Shown here: positions 21,575 to 33,871 of the stretch, piece after piece | Layout of the letters: the number at the start of each line of letters is the position of its first letter | Numbering within the stretch: position 1 is the stretch's first letter | Assembly: GCA_019633425.1 (NCBI GenBank) | Contig: WSUB01000100.1 | Span: 62,001-126,000, forward strand | Reading direction: 5' to 3' | DNA length: 64,000 nt | From: Tulasnella sp. 424 | Taxonomy: Eukaryota; Basidiomycota; Agaricomycetes; Cantharellales; Tulasnellaceae | Notes under the pieces: model-generated | What the model saw: only the letters and a program-made list of their open reading frames with translations | Told to the model about the DNA's origin: nothing | Database searches by the model: none | Position numbers and translations under genes: made by a program

Positions 21575-22345
21575 GGTGGACGTTGACGATTGGACGACGC
21601 GAACGGGGTGAACAAAGAGTGGTTATGACTGATTATGAGAGTGTAATGCAAGTGGTTGATTTCTATTCCCTACACAGGCGAGGAAAGAGAAGAGATCGAG
21701 CAAGGGAAAGAGTCGAAGTTGTAGGTTGAGAGGTTTTTGTATTCGGTGGTGCGACGCGGGGAGTGGACACGAGGGGTATACACATGCGCTTCGTGATGAG
21801 GTGAAAACGCGGTTTGAGGCTGTTCTGCCTTATCAGACGAAGAGGTCCTCTCGGATCCGGATTAGGAATATCATTGATTGTTCTTGCTTTCGTTTTCCTT
21901 TATCGTGAGTGAGCCACTCCCGACCCAGGAATGAGGTCCGTCATCTCAAGGGGATGTCCTCTTTCAACTTGGGTACGACGGGTGGCGGGGTGCTAACCTC
22001 GTGGCGACTTCGCCACAGCATGCTCTGTACACCGGGGAACCTTCGGAGCATTTGATGTTTTGGATGTACTGACGTGAAAGAAACGAACAAAAGGAAAATC
22101 GGTTGAACGCGGCGTTAGCGACGGACTTCCGAACCAAACTGCGGGAATTCGCAACTGCTCCTCCCACCAACATGCACAGGCTCAATTTGCAACTGGAAGA
22201 AAGGATGACGCATGTTTCAATATCAACGATGATGAGATTATTAAAATTGACAACAATCAAAGACACAGCATGAACACAACAGCAGACCCATATATCATAC
22301 AACAAAGACTCCCATAGATTTGATCCTGCTTCCAATTGCAATACA
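21575..22345. other. Intergenic, 771 bp
   Basis: Promoter of the pseudokinase (right side of its ATG) and 3' region of the carnitine acetyltransferase gene. I see no supported gene, RNA gene or repeat. Confidence 0.5.
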
Positions 22346-25277
22346 CTAGTATTCGGAAATTTGAAGTATACGACCTGTAACAAAGAATGGTACTTTATAA
22401 GACTCATTCTGAGGCAAGGAGATGAAACGGTCCACTTACCAACACGACGACGACGCTCGCGTTTCCTCTTTGCGATGAAGGACTCGACCTCGCCCTGAAT
22501 CAGCAAGGAGAAACATCAGCCTTCGTTCTTTCTAGCTATATAAATGGAGCTACTCACACTATCGTAGAACGAATAACCACCAGCTGCAGGCAAAAATTCA
22601 ATCAGCAACCGAAACACGCCAATTAACCTTTCAAGGGATGTTCCACTCACTGATATCGATCTCATCAGCGTCCGCGTCGTCTTCAGCGTCCTCCTCCACA
22701 TTCGCCGGGAGAACCAACACCGTACCGGTCTTGATATCTCTTAACGCACCCGAATGGTCCACAAACGCATCAGACCGCTCGTTCGCAGACTTGTACAACG
22801 CCACGATCATCTTCTGCGCGTCGTGCAAGTACGCCTGGATGGTCGCCAAGAGACGTTTGGTCTGCAGGTGCTTCGAGGTAGCCGCGATGGAGATGGCGTC
22901 GTCTTTGATGATGTAGCCGATGCCGAAGCCGTCGGCTGCAACGGGAGCGAAACCAAAGAGGCGCAGGGCTGGGTTGCCGCAGTTGGAGGTGGAGAGGATG
23001 GAGGTGCCGAGGGTGCCGTAGCCTGGGTCGGTGAAGATAGCAGGGAGCTCTTTCCTTGCTTTTGGTCCCTCGTTGGACGGCGACGCTGGGGTTTCGGTTG
23101 GAGAAGCCAGACCGCCGTTTGACGGGGAGGAGCGACCGGAATCGACGCCGGGGCTGCTATGCATCTCTCGCTGGCAGAGACAGTAAAGAGCGTAAAGGTG
23201 TCTGTCCTGACCCAGACCCTTTGCGCACTCCCTGGTAATCTTGACGTGGTGCTCGCACGCCTTTCTCAGTGCATCAATCTTCTCCTGGTTCGATCGCTCA
23301 GAGTAGAACGTCTTGGTGAAGTTGACGCTTGGAGGCTGGACGGTACGAATGGCCTCGGTACGACCGTGGAGGAAGCCCTTGGTCATAGCAGGCTCGTACG
23401 TGCACTCGATATGACCTAACAACGTAAAAGCCGGGCCTATCAGCACCACTCGACCCACGTCGAACATAAAAAGAAAAGCCACCATACCATAAAGCCCATA
23501 ATACCCAGCCTGGAAAGCCATCTGCACGAACGCGTCGGGACTGAACCCGTGCTTCGTAATGAAATTCTTGCCGTATCCTTTAAACTCCAACACCTCGCAT
23601 TCGTTCTGGCAGATCAAGTCGCTCAACCGCGTTTCGGCGAAACGAATGGCGGTTCGGATCTCGGACGTCAGCTTCCATTCGAGTTTTTTAGGAGACGTGT
23701 CAACGGCTTCGCGGGGTTCGTTGAGGACTTCGCCGGGCTTGCGGCGGTACGATGCGGCGTGCGGTGAGAGTTTGGCTTTGAAGATGGTTGGTGCGGCGGG
23801 GTTGATGGAGCGGGCCATGGACATGAGACCTTCGGTGAAGACGTCTGAGGGTGGAGAGTTGAGGAGTTAGTCTTGGAAATAAGACAGAGGAAACCCGAGC
23901 TTCTCGCACCTGCAGCGTATCTGAGGACGGTGTGGCCGTCGACACCAGTGTGCTCGAAATTAATGCCAGTGGTGCCATTTCCGGAAACGATGATTTGGAG
24001 CTGAACGGGTGTTTGTCAGCTGCTAATACCGACACACCGCCGAACGAGTCCGTACCTTGTCGTACCACCGGTTGGTGCAAGATCCGACTTGAATGCCATC
24101 TCTCAGCTCGTAAGTTCCGCAAAGGAAATTCGCGCAGATTTCCGCGGGTGTCTCGGGAGAAGTGGTGTCTAGGCAGACGACAAAGAGGGCATCATCGACG
24201 ATTTGCAAGCATGATTCGTTGTCCTTGGATTCGCTGGCGATTTCGTGTCGCAGGTGAGACCAGTGTTTCCGAGATTCGGTAGAAAGTACTGTTAGAGCGC
24301 TTTTCGCGACCTGAGGTGGAACAAACAAGATATAATTAGATATATGCCAGAGAGAAGATCAGGTTTAATATACCTCAAGATCAGGAGTCTTGTCTGCGTC
24401 GGCAATAATGGCTTCAAGGTTCTTTATAATCTCCCTCTCATTCAGGACTGGCCTGTTCTTGCTGTCCAAAACGTCAAAGTAATCTATAGCAGGACGGACA
24501 TTTTCAAATCATGTCAGGGTCAAGCCACCACTGGCATGCACCGCGTGTGCGGCCAATGCGTCCGATGCCCGAATTCACTTACAGAATTGACCGCGACGCA
24601 AGACGATGATATGCCTCGAATCATGGTTGATAGCCATCTTGCAACCACGGTTGGTCGGGATACGCGCGGTTCCGAACAACTGGGTATACTGGTGCATGTC
24701 GAGGGGCTGACCACGGACGGCGTCTGGTTCGAGGAGCCCGTTGCGGAGATCATGAACGAATCCGAGTGAAGATGAAATAAGACGAGCAGCTCGGGAGACT
24801 TGGGAGCCTCTGCTGGGCGTTGGGTCGTCTCTGACGACGGGTGGTAGGAATCAGCTAGGGATTGACATGCGGCAAATGGCAGGTGAACTCACTCTAGGAC
24901 AAAGAATGGGTTGAGAGCCAAAACGACTGGGTCTGAATGACTGAGGTATGATTCATACCAGAACTCCTCGATGTAGCTGGATGGAGAGGCAGCGAGGGGG
25001 TGAAGCTTGTCAGCGAGGATTACCCCTTTTAAATCCGGTGAGCGGTTTACACACCTGGCCTTGTCCGCCGCGTACGCCTTCAACTTTTCTTGCAACCTGG
25101 GACCTTCGCTTTTCAAGAAGTCTTCGACGACAGCTTTGGTGCGCTCATGCTCTGCAGGATCCTGGAGACCCTCCAATGCTCGAAGGTAGCGACTGCAGGT
25201 GTCCTCGAGGGGAGGGATAGGAAGCTTAGGAATGGATGATTGACCTGCAAAGGTCTTTCCTTGGAGATTGAGCGTCA
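22346..25277 (-). CDS. Carnitine O-acetyltransferase (choline/carnitine acyltransferase family)
   Basis: Transfers acetyl groups between CoA and carnitine, moving acetyl units between cytosol, peroxisome and mitochondrion. The start chosen is ATG 25277 (MTLNLQGKTF); an in-frame ATG at 25362 would add a Pro/Ser/Thr-rich stretch that looks like 5' UTR. The N-terminus shows LPIPPLEDTCSRYLRALEGL. The catalytic histidine motif FEHTGVDGHTVLR is split between exons near 23930. ECTYEPAMTKGFLHGRTEAIR and TDPGYGTLGTSILSTS follow, typical of the family's C-terminal domain. An acidic stretch and GGYSFYDSG lead to a basic run (KRKRERRRR) in a small penultimate exon; the last exon ends at TAG 22346-22348. 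No mitochondrial presequence or PTS1 is seen, which favours a cytosolic (FacC/Yat2-like) enzyme. Confidence 0.9.
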
Positions 25278-26215
25278 TAGTTGAAGGCGTGCTAGCTGGA
25301 GGAGGGGAGGGAGGGATGGTTGTCTGACGAGGAGCTCTCGAGCGTGTAAAGTTGTAGCACATATAGGGGCGATTGCGATGGATGGGAGTGGAGTGGAGTG
25401 GTCACGGGAATGTCGATCGGCCCTTCCCGCTGCATCGGGTTTTCACGTGTTGCTGTTTGCACCGAGAGTCGATAAGCAGGAGGCATAATCGGGTGCCATC
25501 GGAGAAGGTTTGGCAGCTTTTAGAAGGACGGAAGAATTCGCTGCTATCATGATCAACGGAAGGGTGTGAGTCGTTGCAGTTCGAGACGGTATTGAATTTA
25601 CCTCGTTGGGACAAATACCTGAAGGAGGAAAGGGAGCGGGGTACTTCCTACACTCACAGTACCCTCAAGGCCTCGCAACAGCTCGCAACCTTCGACTTTC
25701 GTGGGGGGCGGGGGGCCCCTTCGTTGATCGGGAAGTCTGGGGGTCTTTACAGGCCGGGTGGAGTCGGAAGTGTTCACGGGGACCTCTTTTGAATCACCGC
25801 CACTTCCCACAGGAACCCGCTCGACTCGGAACCTAAATCCCCGATGACCATGGCCATAGGACTAATAAATATGCGCTTGCAGTGCATGTGGTATTCCTTT
25901 CGGAACGCCTTTGATTTCTCTTAGGACGTGAGTGCAGGGAAATACAGATCCCGACGGCCGGCGTAATATCTTGCCAGCGACGATTTACTCAGCACCAACT
26001 CTCGGGACAGGTTTCCGACCACAGCCGGAGGTAACATAGGTAGTGTATTACATTATCATTAACGGCTTAGGAGTAATTTGCATATTAGACCAATAAGCTA
26101 CGGTACTCGTTCTTCCCGACCGCCGACTCGGCGAAAAGTCGGCCGCCTGTATCTCGCTCCTCCATCAACCTTAACACCCTCGAATGGGCTTTTCCACCGA
26201 CCAAGCTCCTTCACC
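25278..26215. other. Intergenic, 938 bp
   Basis: Promoter of the carnitine acetyltransferase gene on the left and 3' region of the CxxCH gene on the right. CT-rich sequence just upstream of 25277 suits a fungal 5' UTR. No other gene is supported. Confidence 0.5.
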
Positions 26216-28141
26216 TCAAGGCCACAGTCTGAAAACAACTCGCCTTCCGGGCGGGCCCGATATCGTCTTCTTCTCATCCGTACTTTCCACCTCTCCCTGG
26301 GCTCTCAGCCAGTTCGTGTAGTTGATCCATCCATTGGTGAACTGGAGGGAGTAATCAGCGCTGAAAGAGCTTTGAAAGCTGGGCCGTCGGCCAGATTTGA
26401 TGTTCTCGAACCTGAGACGCCAGTGCGTATCAGATAAAAGCATGTGACGAGTAACTTCAAACTAATAGACTCACAAGGCCATGGTAGATTTCTCATCGTC
26501 TGGGATCCACTTGCGGTCTATTAGTTTCCCATCTTGGACTAAGCGCACACCCGATGACTGTGCTCTGCCGTGACACGACGTGCAAGCGCTGTTTCGTCAT
26601 CCAGCCAAAGGAAGCCCGTCAGCGATACTATTTCAAATCCCCACATCTCCGAGGAGGTACCTACCTGATAAAGTTATCGGCCGGTCCATTCAGCCGCCCA
26701 TTATACCCCCACGAAGGTCTCTTCCCTCCCAACTCCCTTCTTAGCTCTTCCGCTCGTGGGTTGATCCACGACTCCGCGGGCTCCTGACCGGCATCAAAAG
26801 CCGCTTGATCCAGGTCCGGATCGTTCCCCCACATGATCCCAATGCTTGTAAGGCGATCCCATGCCTATGTTTAGATCCGTCATCAGATATAAATATGGTC
26901 GTTCAAGTCGGCTTCACTCACGTTCGGAACGGTATCCACCAAACTGCCGTCGTACATAAAAGTTCCAAAGACCCATCCGATTGGGGACCGCTCGTCGACC
27001 GTAGCCCAGTCAACTTGTATTAGACGTACTTCGCTGGCGAAATCATTTCGCTTCCCGGCGGAGCCTTTGGGAGGCGCGACGGCTGGATCGGCTTGCTGAC
27101 ATATCACCTGAAGTGGCGCGGCATCAGAATAAGAGTACAGTAGGAATTTACACAAGCAGGCGTACCGCAGGCCATGAAGGAGACCCTTTCATGAGTGGAA
27201 CTTGATCATCGGTGGCAGTGCTGAAGAGAAGCTATTCAAAAGAAATGTCTTTTAGTCAAGGCGAAAGCACGTGAGACGAACCGCATCTCATACCTTGAAG
27301 ACGCACGACCCAGGAGGGAATTTCAAATCATGGTTCCAAACTGGTTTACTTGGATCGGCCCAGACACCACCGAATACCGAGGCACCTGATAATTAATTCC
27401 CGCTTCAGCTCAGCAATGTGGCCTCCAAGGTCATCCCACTCATAAACTCACCTGGCGCGTTGTAAAATCCAATAGCCCAGTTCTGAAGAGCATGAGTTTG
27501 ACTTGCGGCGAACTCCAACGGAGGTGTAGACCTCTCAAACGTTAGCCCTTTTAGAGGCTCTCGACCTTTGGAAGAAGCGTGCATCCAAGGAGCGTGATAC
27601 CAGTCGCGAACCTGCCGGATCTGAGGTGTAAATACATGATCTAAACATCATTCAGAGAAGAGGTCACCAACTCACAAAGTTCCCTTGAACGGCGAAATCA
27701 ACGTCCGTATTCCCTTCCCAGCAGTACTCCTTGACGAGTGACCCGTATTCCAACGGGTTCGTCTTGAAATCGACTTTCATCCACGGTGCTTCAACGAGTC
27801 CATTGGGGAACGAGGATGGCAGAACGGTCTCAGTTGCGACGGCACTCGGGGGTGGTAAAGGATAGTCATTCCGGATTTGGAAGAGTGGTCCCCTCCAGTC
27901 TGAAGGAACGGGGAAGTTGGAGGATGTGTGGAATTGCTTCTATAAGACGAAATTCACGGAAAAAATTAGAAATACGATGGTGTGACGCATCTAAATGACT
28001 TACCTCCGCAGGGGTCCTGGCACCCTCCTCGTCGCTGGTTGTTGACGATTCGCCGGAACTTGGAGCCGGCGAAGACGATCGATGTATTGGCTCCTCGTGG
28101 TTCCCAAAGAGCCAGGAGCTAAGATAATTGAAAGCCTGCAT
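26216..28141 (-). CDS. CxxCH-containing c-type-cytochrome-like protein (copy A)
   Basis: Start ATG 28141 (MQAFNYLSSWLFG), stop at 26216; about nine exons matching copies B and C in position. The protein contains WYHAPWMHASSKGREPLKGL, QNWAIGFYNAPG, SVFGGVWADP, LIQVDWATVDERSPIGWVFG, WGYNGRLNGPADNF and, after a splice at about 26585, SACTSCHG, the CxxCH covalent heme-binding signature. The C-terminal exon carries SADYSLQFT. There is no clear signal peptide. I infer one covalently bound c-type heme; the reaction is unknown. It is less similar to B and C than those are to each other, lacks their His-rich N-terminus, and has no heme lyase beside it. Confidence 0.75.
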
Positions 28142-29247
28142 GCGAGTGCGGTTTAATTTGTGGGTTGGTGTCGGTGGTGTTCCGTAGGAGTGCAGGGCCG
28201 CCTATGGTTTCTTGGTGTTTAGATGAATTCGATATTCTTCTGGACAGGATGAGAAGACAAGGCAAGTCAGTGGAGTTTGCAACATATCTTGTGCGTTATA
28301 TGGAAAACTGCAAAAATCCCGCAGCTGCGCCTATGAACTTTGAGACCTCCTTCTACCCAAATAAGGAAACCTTCAGGCCCTCCAAGCGACTGCAGCCTTC
28401 TGGCACCGTGACTCAGACGAGTAGAGATAGCACGGAGCCGAGCGTTGTATATAGGAATATGTTGGACCTTCCAGCCCAACACGTTCTCCTGAAAGTCACC
28501 GGAGTGGCTGCTATGCACCCGCAGTGCATTGCACGCGGGCGCTTATCGCTGACATTCCCAATATGGCAGGTTCTGTTCAAGCCATGATTAGGCTTTTGTG
28601 CGAGTTTTAAACGTGTTGGTCTATGCTCCTTTGGATGAGGGAGCTGGATGCGCCCAGCCAGCCAAAAGCGGTGGCATGTGTGGGGCGCCTTCGTGGGCGC
28701 AACGTTAGAAATAACAAGACTTGTAGAAACGATGGGCTACAATGTTGAGAGTAATGGCGAAGAAAATGCAAAACAAACAATGAAAGGGATCCGTCAAGGA
28801 TCCACAAGACGATCCGATCAGAGAAAAACAAGGTTTGACGTGCAATAATCGATTAATGGTGACGCTGAGTGCCGGAGTGACGGAGAGAAAAGAACCTGGG
28901 TCCCCAAGGAGAGTTCCAGGGTTGTTGATGCTGCAAGGCTATATGATCGATCTTTGACGGATGGGGATGAGGTGTAGTGTACCCGCATGAGGAATATGGA
29001 CTTTTGACAAGGAGCGGTTGGTGTTAATTCGACGTCACTATGCCGTCATACGAGGATCCTAACTCCATGTATGAAAGACCTCCGAATGCAATGGGAGATC
29101 CCCCTTCCAACTGATCGTAAACATCCTTCAATTCACTTCACTTGACTCACGAAACTTAGCTACAGTGAGCCTGCCATCCACTCGCTTTTTGGGGGGGGGG
29201 GAGCCCGGGCTATCTGACAATAACGTTCATCTCGACGTGTATATCAG
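28142..29247. repeat. Duplicated block, paralogous to about 33190-34010
   Basis: The stretch aligns with 33190-34010. About 28860-28990 corresponds to the last codons and 3' end of the Ser/Pro-rich gene at 33872, so a decayed 3' fragment of that gene is present here without the rest. An 11-G homopolymer occurs at about 29191-29201. No intact gene is seen. Confidence 0.55.
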
Positions 29248-29723
29248 TCTCTCAACGACAACGACATCACTCTCGGCGGACCCAAAGGCACCGACATCTA
29301 CCCAGGTGTTGCCAACGCCACTTCTTCTAGCGATACCAGTAACCCATTGGCTCGGAACTTCGTACGTTGACCACTCTTTTCCCCCATATAGTTGCAGTCG
29401 GCTCATCCGAGTCGTGTATTCACACTCATCTCATTTGCTTATTCCGGGTCGTGTTCGTGTCCACTCAATATATCTAGGTCCTGGATCCTAGTTCAGGAGA
29501 CGCAGGTGCGGGCACAGGTCCCGGATTCCGTGGCGGCCGTGATGCCAAAGCTTCCTTGAAAGCTGGTGCCGGTGTCGTCGAGGCACGACCTGGCATCATC
29601 GAGAGCTCGCATATCGCTCCACTTCAAGGTGAGAGTAAGAGAGATAGAAGCGTCGATTGCCTTGGTTGCCGGCTAACCAGAGATCTGTCAATTCTAGATG
29701 ATGCGGCTGCCAACTTGGAGTAA
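29248..29723 (+). CDS. Small conserved-looking hypothetical protein, 3' exons only
   Basis: Three exons join cleanly: 29248-29361, 29478-29628 and 29698-29723. They encode a hydrophilic peptide with DITLGGPKGTDIYPGV, NPLARNF, then DPSSGDAGAGTGPGFRGG and a tail ending DDAAANLE and TAA. Phases match (0, then 1), and both introns have GT-AG ends. An acceptor at 29247 (TATATCAG) implies at least one upstream exon carrying the start codon, which I could not place with confidence. The family is not recognised. Confidence 0.5.
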
Positions 29724-29946
29724 ATAGAGAGGGTGCTTGAAGCTGTTTCATAAAACCATTGTATCGCTATGAACTGTGTTGTATTTTAAAAATGCCCACT
29801 TCGTGATGGAGGCAATCTTTCGCACATACGCCGCATTCGCGTTCAAGATTGGCGTAAGTGGTGTGTTTCGAGGCGCGTGGAAGAACAAACTGGAAATGCG
29901 GCAACCGGTTCAAAGCTCATAACGACAACTCCATAAGCTAATACCA

Positions 29947-32436
29947 TCATTCCGCCTCTACCGGTTTAAGTTTTCGACGTGAGTTCGCGGCGCGGTTTAA
30001 TCCATCTTCTGCAGACCGCCTATCTCCGATTTCTTCAAAAATTCCAACAGCTTGTTCATAAAGGGGTATCGCGTCTTCGTGCTGATCCTGGTCGCGATGG
30101 ACGTCGGCAAGGCCCATCAGATCCCAGGCTCTTGCCATTCTGTCGCCAATGTCGGTATGAATTTGCAGGGCTTCGGAGAAAAGCTGAGCGGCCTGGCTGT
30201 ACTGCTTTTGAAGCCGATGCACCATGGCGAGACCGCGCAGAGCGTTGGCTCTTCCTTGTCTGTCGCCGATGTCGGTGAAGATTTGGGCGACCTCGGAGTA
30301 GAGCGGAACGGCTTTGCCGTACTCGTTTTGGTCTCGATGTACATGAGCAAGACCACGCAAAGCGTTGGCTCTCTCTTGCCTGTCGCCGCTTTCGGTGCAG
30401 ATTTGGACGATTTCGGAGAAGAGCGGAATGGCTTCGCTGAATTCGCCTTGAAGCCGATGCACCTCGGCAAGACCCCACAGAGCGTCGGCTCCACCTTCTC
30501 TGTTGCCGATGTCAGTGTAGATTTGGACAACCTCGGAGTAGAGCGGAACGGCTTCGCTATACTCGCTTCGAAGCCGATGCACCTCGGCAAGACCCCATAG
30601 AGCAGCGGCTCTTCCTTTGCTGTCGCGGATGTCGGTGCAGATTTGGATGGCCTCGGAGTAGAATGTAACAGCCTCGTGATATTCGCCTTGAAGCATCTGG
30701 GTGCTAGCTAGACCTAACAGAGCGTAGGCTTTTCCTCCGTTGTCACTAGTATCCGTGTAGATCTCCAAGGCTTTGGTGTAAAATTTTGACGCGTTGATAT
30801 AATCATCCTGAGATCGATGCATGTCTCCCAACTCTATAAGAAGCTCAGGAGAACGAGCCTGGGACGACATATTTGAGGTTCGCTGCGGATCTGGAACAAC
30901 CATTGGCTATATGGGGACGGGTTGGCAAACTTTGTTCAAATAACCTCAAAATCAGCACCACTTGCCATCCAACCCATTGACTTTCTACAATCCTCAGCTG
31001 TCGGCCGCTTGCTGGGATCGATACTCCAACACATGATCATTAGCGAGTAAAGTGCCCGGATCAGCACCATGCTGGCGTGATCAGCGGCGGATGGAAGATT
31101 TCCCTGAATGACGTGTATGACAACGACAGAGTCCTTTTTGACATTTTGAAATGGAATTGAATTCGTCATAACCTATTTCAGGATTGATTGTAAGCTTTTG
31201 TTGAGAACAATATCTGGATGTTGGTATACCTCGTAGAATATCCAGCCCAATGCCCAGATATCGCTCCATAGACCCGGTTCCATGCCAGGTTCATCTTCCA
31301 TGAGCAGCTCTGGAGCAGCCCAGCGAAGCGTAAACTGATTCCCCTTCAGTGTCATGGTATTGGTGGCTTCAGAAAATTCCGTCTCCAGCAACAGGACTGG
31401 CTGCGCGCCCTTTTCGCTTTTCTCGGGTCGCACAGGAGGATCATTTTTCGTGAGACGACGCGCAGAACCGAAGTCTGTGATGGCGGCGCGGTGTTCCGAG
31501 TTCACAACCACGTTAGCCTACACAGCGCAGAGTTCAGCTCGGCAGGTGTCCATATCACAGTAACATCCGGACCCACCGATTTGAGGTCGCCATGGTAGAT
31601 TGGTGGGTTCTGAGTATGAAGGTACTCCACTCCGCTCGCCACGTCGCGTATCTGTAATACGGTTTCTCAGAGGGCGCTATATGAAGGATAGCGTCCTAGT
31701 CTTACCAGCCATATTCGCTCCGGGATTTCCCAGTCGGCTGAAGCCATAAAGTCCTTTAAATTTCCGTTGTCCGCCCAGGGAAACACCAACCAGACCCTCT
31801 CCTCGGACAGATCTTCAACAAATCCTTCAAGCCTGATGACATTCTGATGAGAAAGCTCGGTTAAGAATCCGGCTTCCCTGAGTGCCAACTGAGAGGAGTT
31901 AGCGCTGCGCGAAAGCTGGACGCGATGGGATAACTTATTCTCACCCCCAATACCCGCTCTTTGTCCTTTCCATTCTCGATCTTCAGTTTCTTTACCGCTA
32001 TGGCCTAACATATAGAAGCCGGCTCGGTCAAGAGCTTGTTGTAGGAAACAAAGTGAGTCTGGTTGGAACAGACCTTTCGCTTGGGCGTTCCACCATCAGA
32101 CTCGTTCTCGCCTCTGGTTTGAGCTGAATCGTCCGCGCTACCTTTCGAGGCGGAAGTAAAAACCAAAAGCGCTCGTGAAACCGTCGCAAATCCTCCACGA
32201 AACTCCGGGCCGTCTTCCGGGAATTCGATGGAGGCCGAATTGATTCGCCATTCTGCAAGTTTCTGGAGTTTATCCCTCTACGTGGAAACGGACTACGGTG
32301 AGCGCTTATGATTACTTTTCGTAATTCCGTTGGGACGTACGAGTTTGCTGCTTGGCTGGGGAGTACTGCCAGAATCGCCTGGGTTGAACCGCGGCGAACC
32401 GCGACGGTCGGCATCGTCCTTTTGGTCCACTTGCAT
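29947..32436 (-). CDS. TKL protein kinase-TPR fusion protein (unit 5)
   Basis: Start ATG 32436 (MQVDQKDDADRRG), stop at 29947. Exons give AIAVKKLKIENG, LALREAGFLTELSHQNVIRLEGF, YHGDLKS joined to ANVVVNS, DFGSARRLT near 31470, WAAPELL and SDIWALGW. The C-lobe exon is joined to the TPR exon (about seven repeats such as EYSEAVPLYSEVVQI). It is the most diverged of the complete units: the activation segment is longer, and the end (KPVEAE) lacks the tail seen in unit 6. It stands apart from the 1-16 kb cluster and is flanked on the right by a truncated CxxCH gene. Confidence 0.85.
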
Positions 32437-32843
32437 CGGATGAGTCTAGCGTAAGATGGATTGGAGATTAGATGAGCCGACGGGCAGGTAGGAGCTTCGC
32501 CGATGGGAAGAAGCGAAAGGAGGTGGAATGAGGGACAGAGTGGTGAATCAGAAGGTCTTTACAACACGCACCCGAACCGCGCTCGCACCGCCCCCCTCTG
32601 TACCCTTTGCCTCGGGCGAAGGAAGTGTTGCAACAGTCATGGGGCCCTTCAAGGCCTTACGTATTCTCTTGGAATGCTTGTTGTACACCACCACGTCGCC
32701 CGCAATCTGGTATTGCAGATTGGCACCGTGGTTTGAATTGGGGATCGCTATTCGCAACTCCGCCTGTGCGGTCCCGCGCCGCGCGCACGATTTCGGCAGG
32801 ACTTTGTCCTGAACGGTCTCCTCAGTCGCGACCGCACTCGGGG
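32437..32843. other. Intergenic, upstream of unit 5
   Basis: Promoter region of kinase-TPR unit 5. Small frames on both strands occur but none is supported. The right end is the breakpoint beyond which similarity to the CxxCH copy A region begins. Confidence 0.45.
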
Positions 32844-33185
32844 TTAGTAGAGGATAGTCGTTCCTGATTTTGAAGAGTGGTCCCCTCCAATCTGAAGGAA
32901 TGGGGAAGTTGGAGGAAGTGTGGAATTGCTTCTACATGATAAAAGCCACGAAAAAACATTAGAAATACGATGGTTTGATGCATCTACATGACTTACCTCT
33001 GCAGGGGTCCAAGCGCCCTCATCGTCGTTGGTGTTTGACGATTCGCTGGAACTTGGTGCTAGCGAAGACGATCGATGAATCGGCCCCTCATGGGTCCCAA
33101 ATAGCCAGGAGCTAAGATAACTGAAAGTCTGCATATGAGTGCCAGTTAATCTTTCGATGAATTGTCCGTTGGCGTCGGGGGTCAC
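32844..33185 (-). pseudogene. 5' fragment of a CxxCH-protein gene (copy A relative)
   Basis: 32844-33185 matches exon 1, intron 1 and the start of exon 2 of copy A at 27830-28141 (SYLSSWLFGTHEGPIHRSSS, then the intron and HTSSNFPIPSDWRGPLFK). Similarity stops within exon 2 near 32820, and none of the downstream exons, including the CxxCH exon, is present. It is a truncated duplicate. Confidence 0.75.
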
Positions 33186-33871
33186 TGGTCAGGATTCACT
33201 ACCGCCTATGTTACGGATCTTTAGGTTCTCGCTGCTCTTCCAGACAAGATAGAAAGGCGAGGGAAGTGAATGGAACTTGCAGCATATCTTTTCCATTATG
33301 TGGAAAATACAAAATCCCGCAGGTCGGAGGTCACCTCTGAACCTTGAGACCTTACCCAAATACGGATAGCTTTAGGTCCTCCACGCCCTCTACCGGTGTG
33401 AGTCAGACAGGTTAAGATATCAGACCAGAACGCTCTACATACATAGAAATATATTGGACCCTTGAATGATCACGTTCTCCTAAAGGTCAACGGGAGTGGC
33501 TGCAATGCGGCGTGCGTTGCACTCGGGTGCGAGCGCTTATTATCGTTCTTCCTAACGTTGGCAGTACTTAAGCCGTTTCAGTCATCAAGCCATCATGAGA
33601 CTTCTGTGTGAGCTTCCGACGCGTTGGTTGAGAATCTTTTGGTCGGAAGCGAGATGCGCCCAGCTAGCCAAACGAGGTGGCATGTAAGGGGCAACTTGGT
33701 ACATCCACGCGCAAAGCCACACGTGGAACGGGTAAAGACTGATAAGACAATGGGCTACTCTGTTGAGAGTAATGACGAAAACAATGCAAAAGACAAAAAC
33801 GAAAGGGATCCGTCAAGGATCCACAAGACGATCCGGATCAAGATAAACAAAGTTTGACGTGCGACAATCGG
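33186..33871. repeat. Duplicated intergenic block, paralogous to 28142-28860
   Basis: The stretch aligns with the upstream region of copy A (28142-28860). It lies between the truncated CxxCH fragment and the Ser/Pro-rich gene. No gene is seen. Confidence 0.5.

Noticed and set aside
25278..25362. Upstream ATG extension of the carnitine acetyltransferase
   Set aside because: The added stretch is rich in Pro, Ser and Thr from CT-rich DNA typical of a fungal 5' UTR. It remains possible as an alternative start.
29947..30903. TPR exon as an independent gene starting at its own ATG
   Set aside because: In all units the upstream ATG of the TPR frame lies at a splice acceptor that joins in phase to the kinase C-lobe exon. 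A single fused gene is the simpler model.
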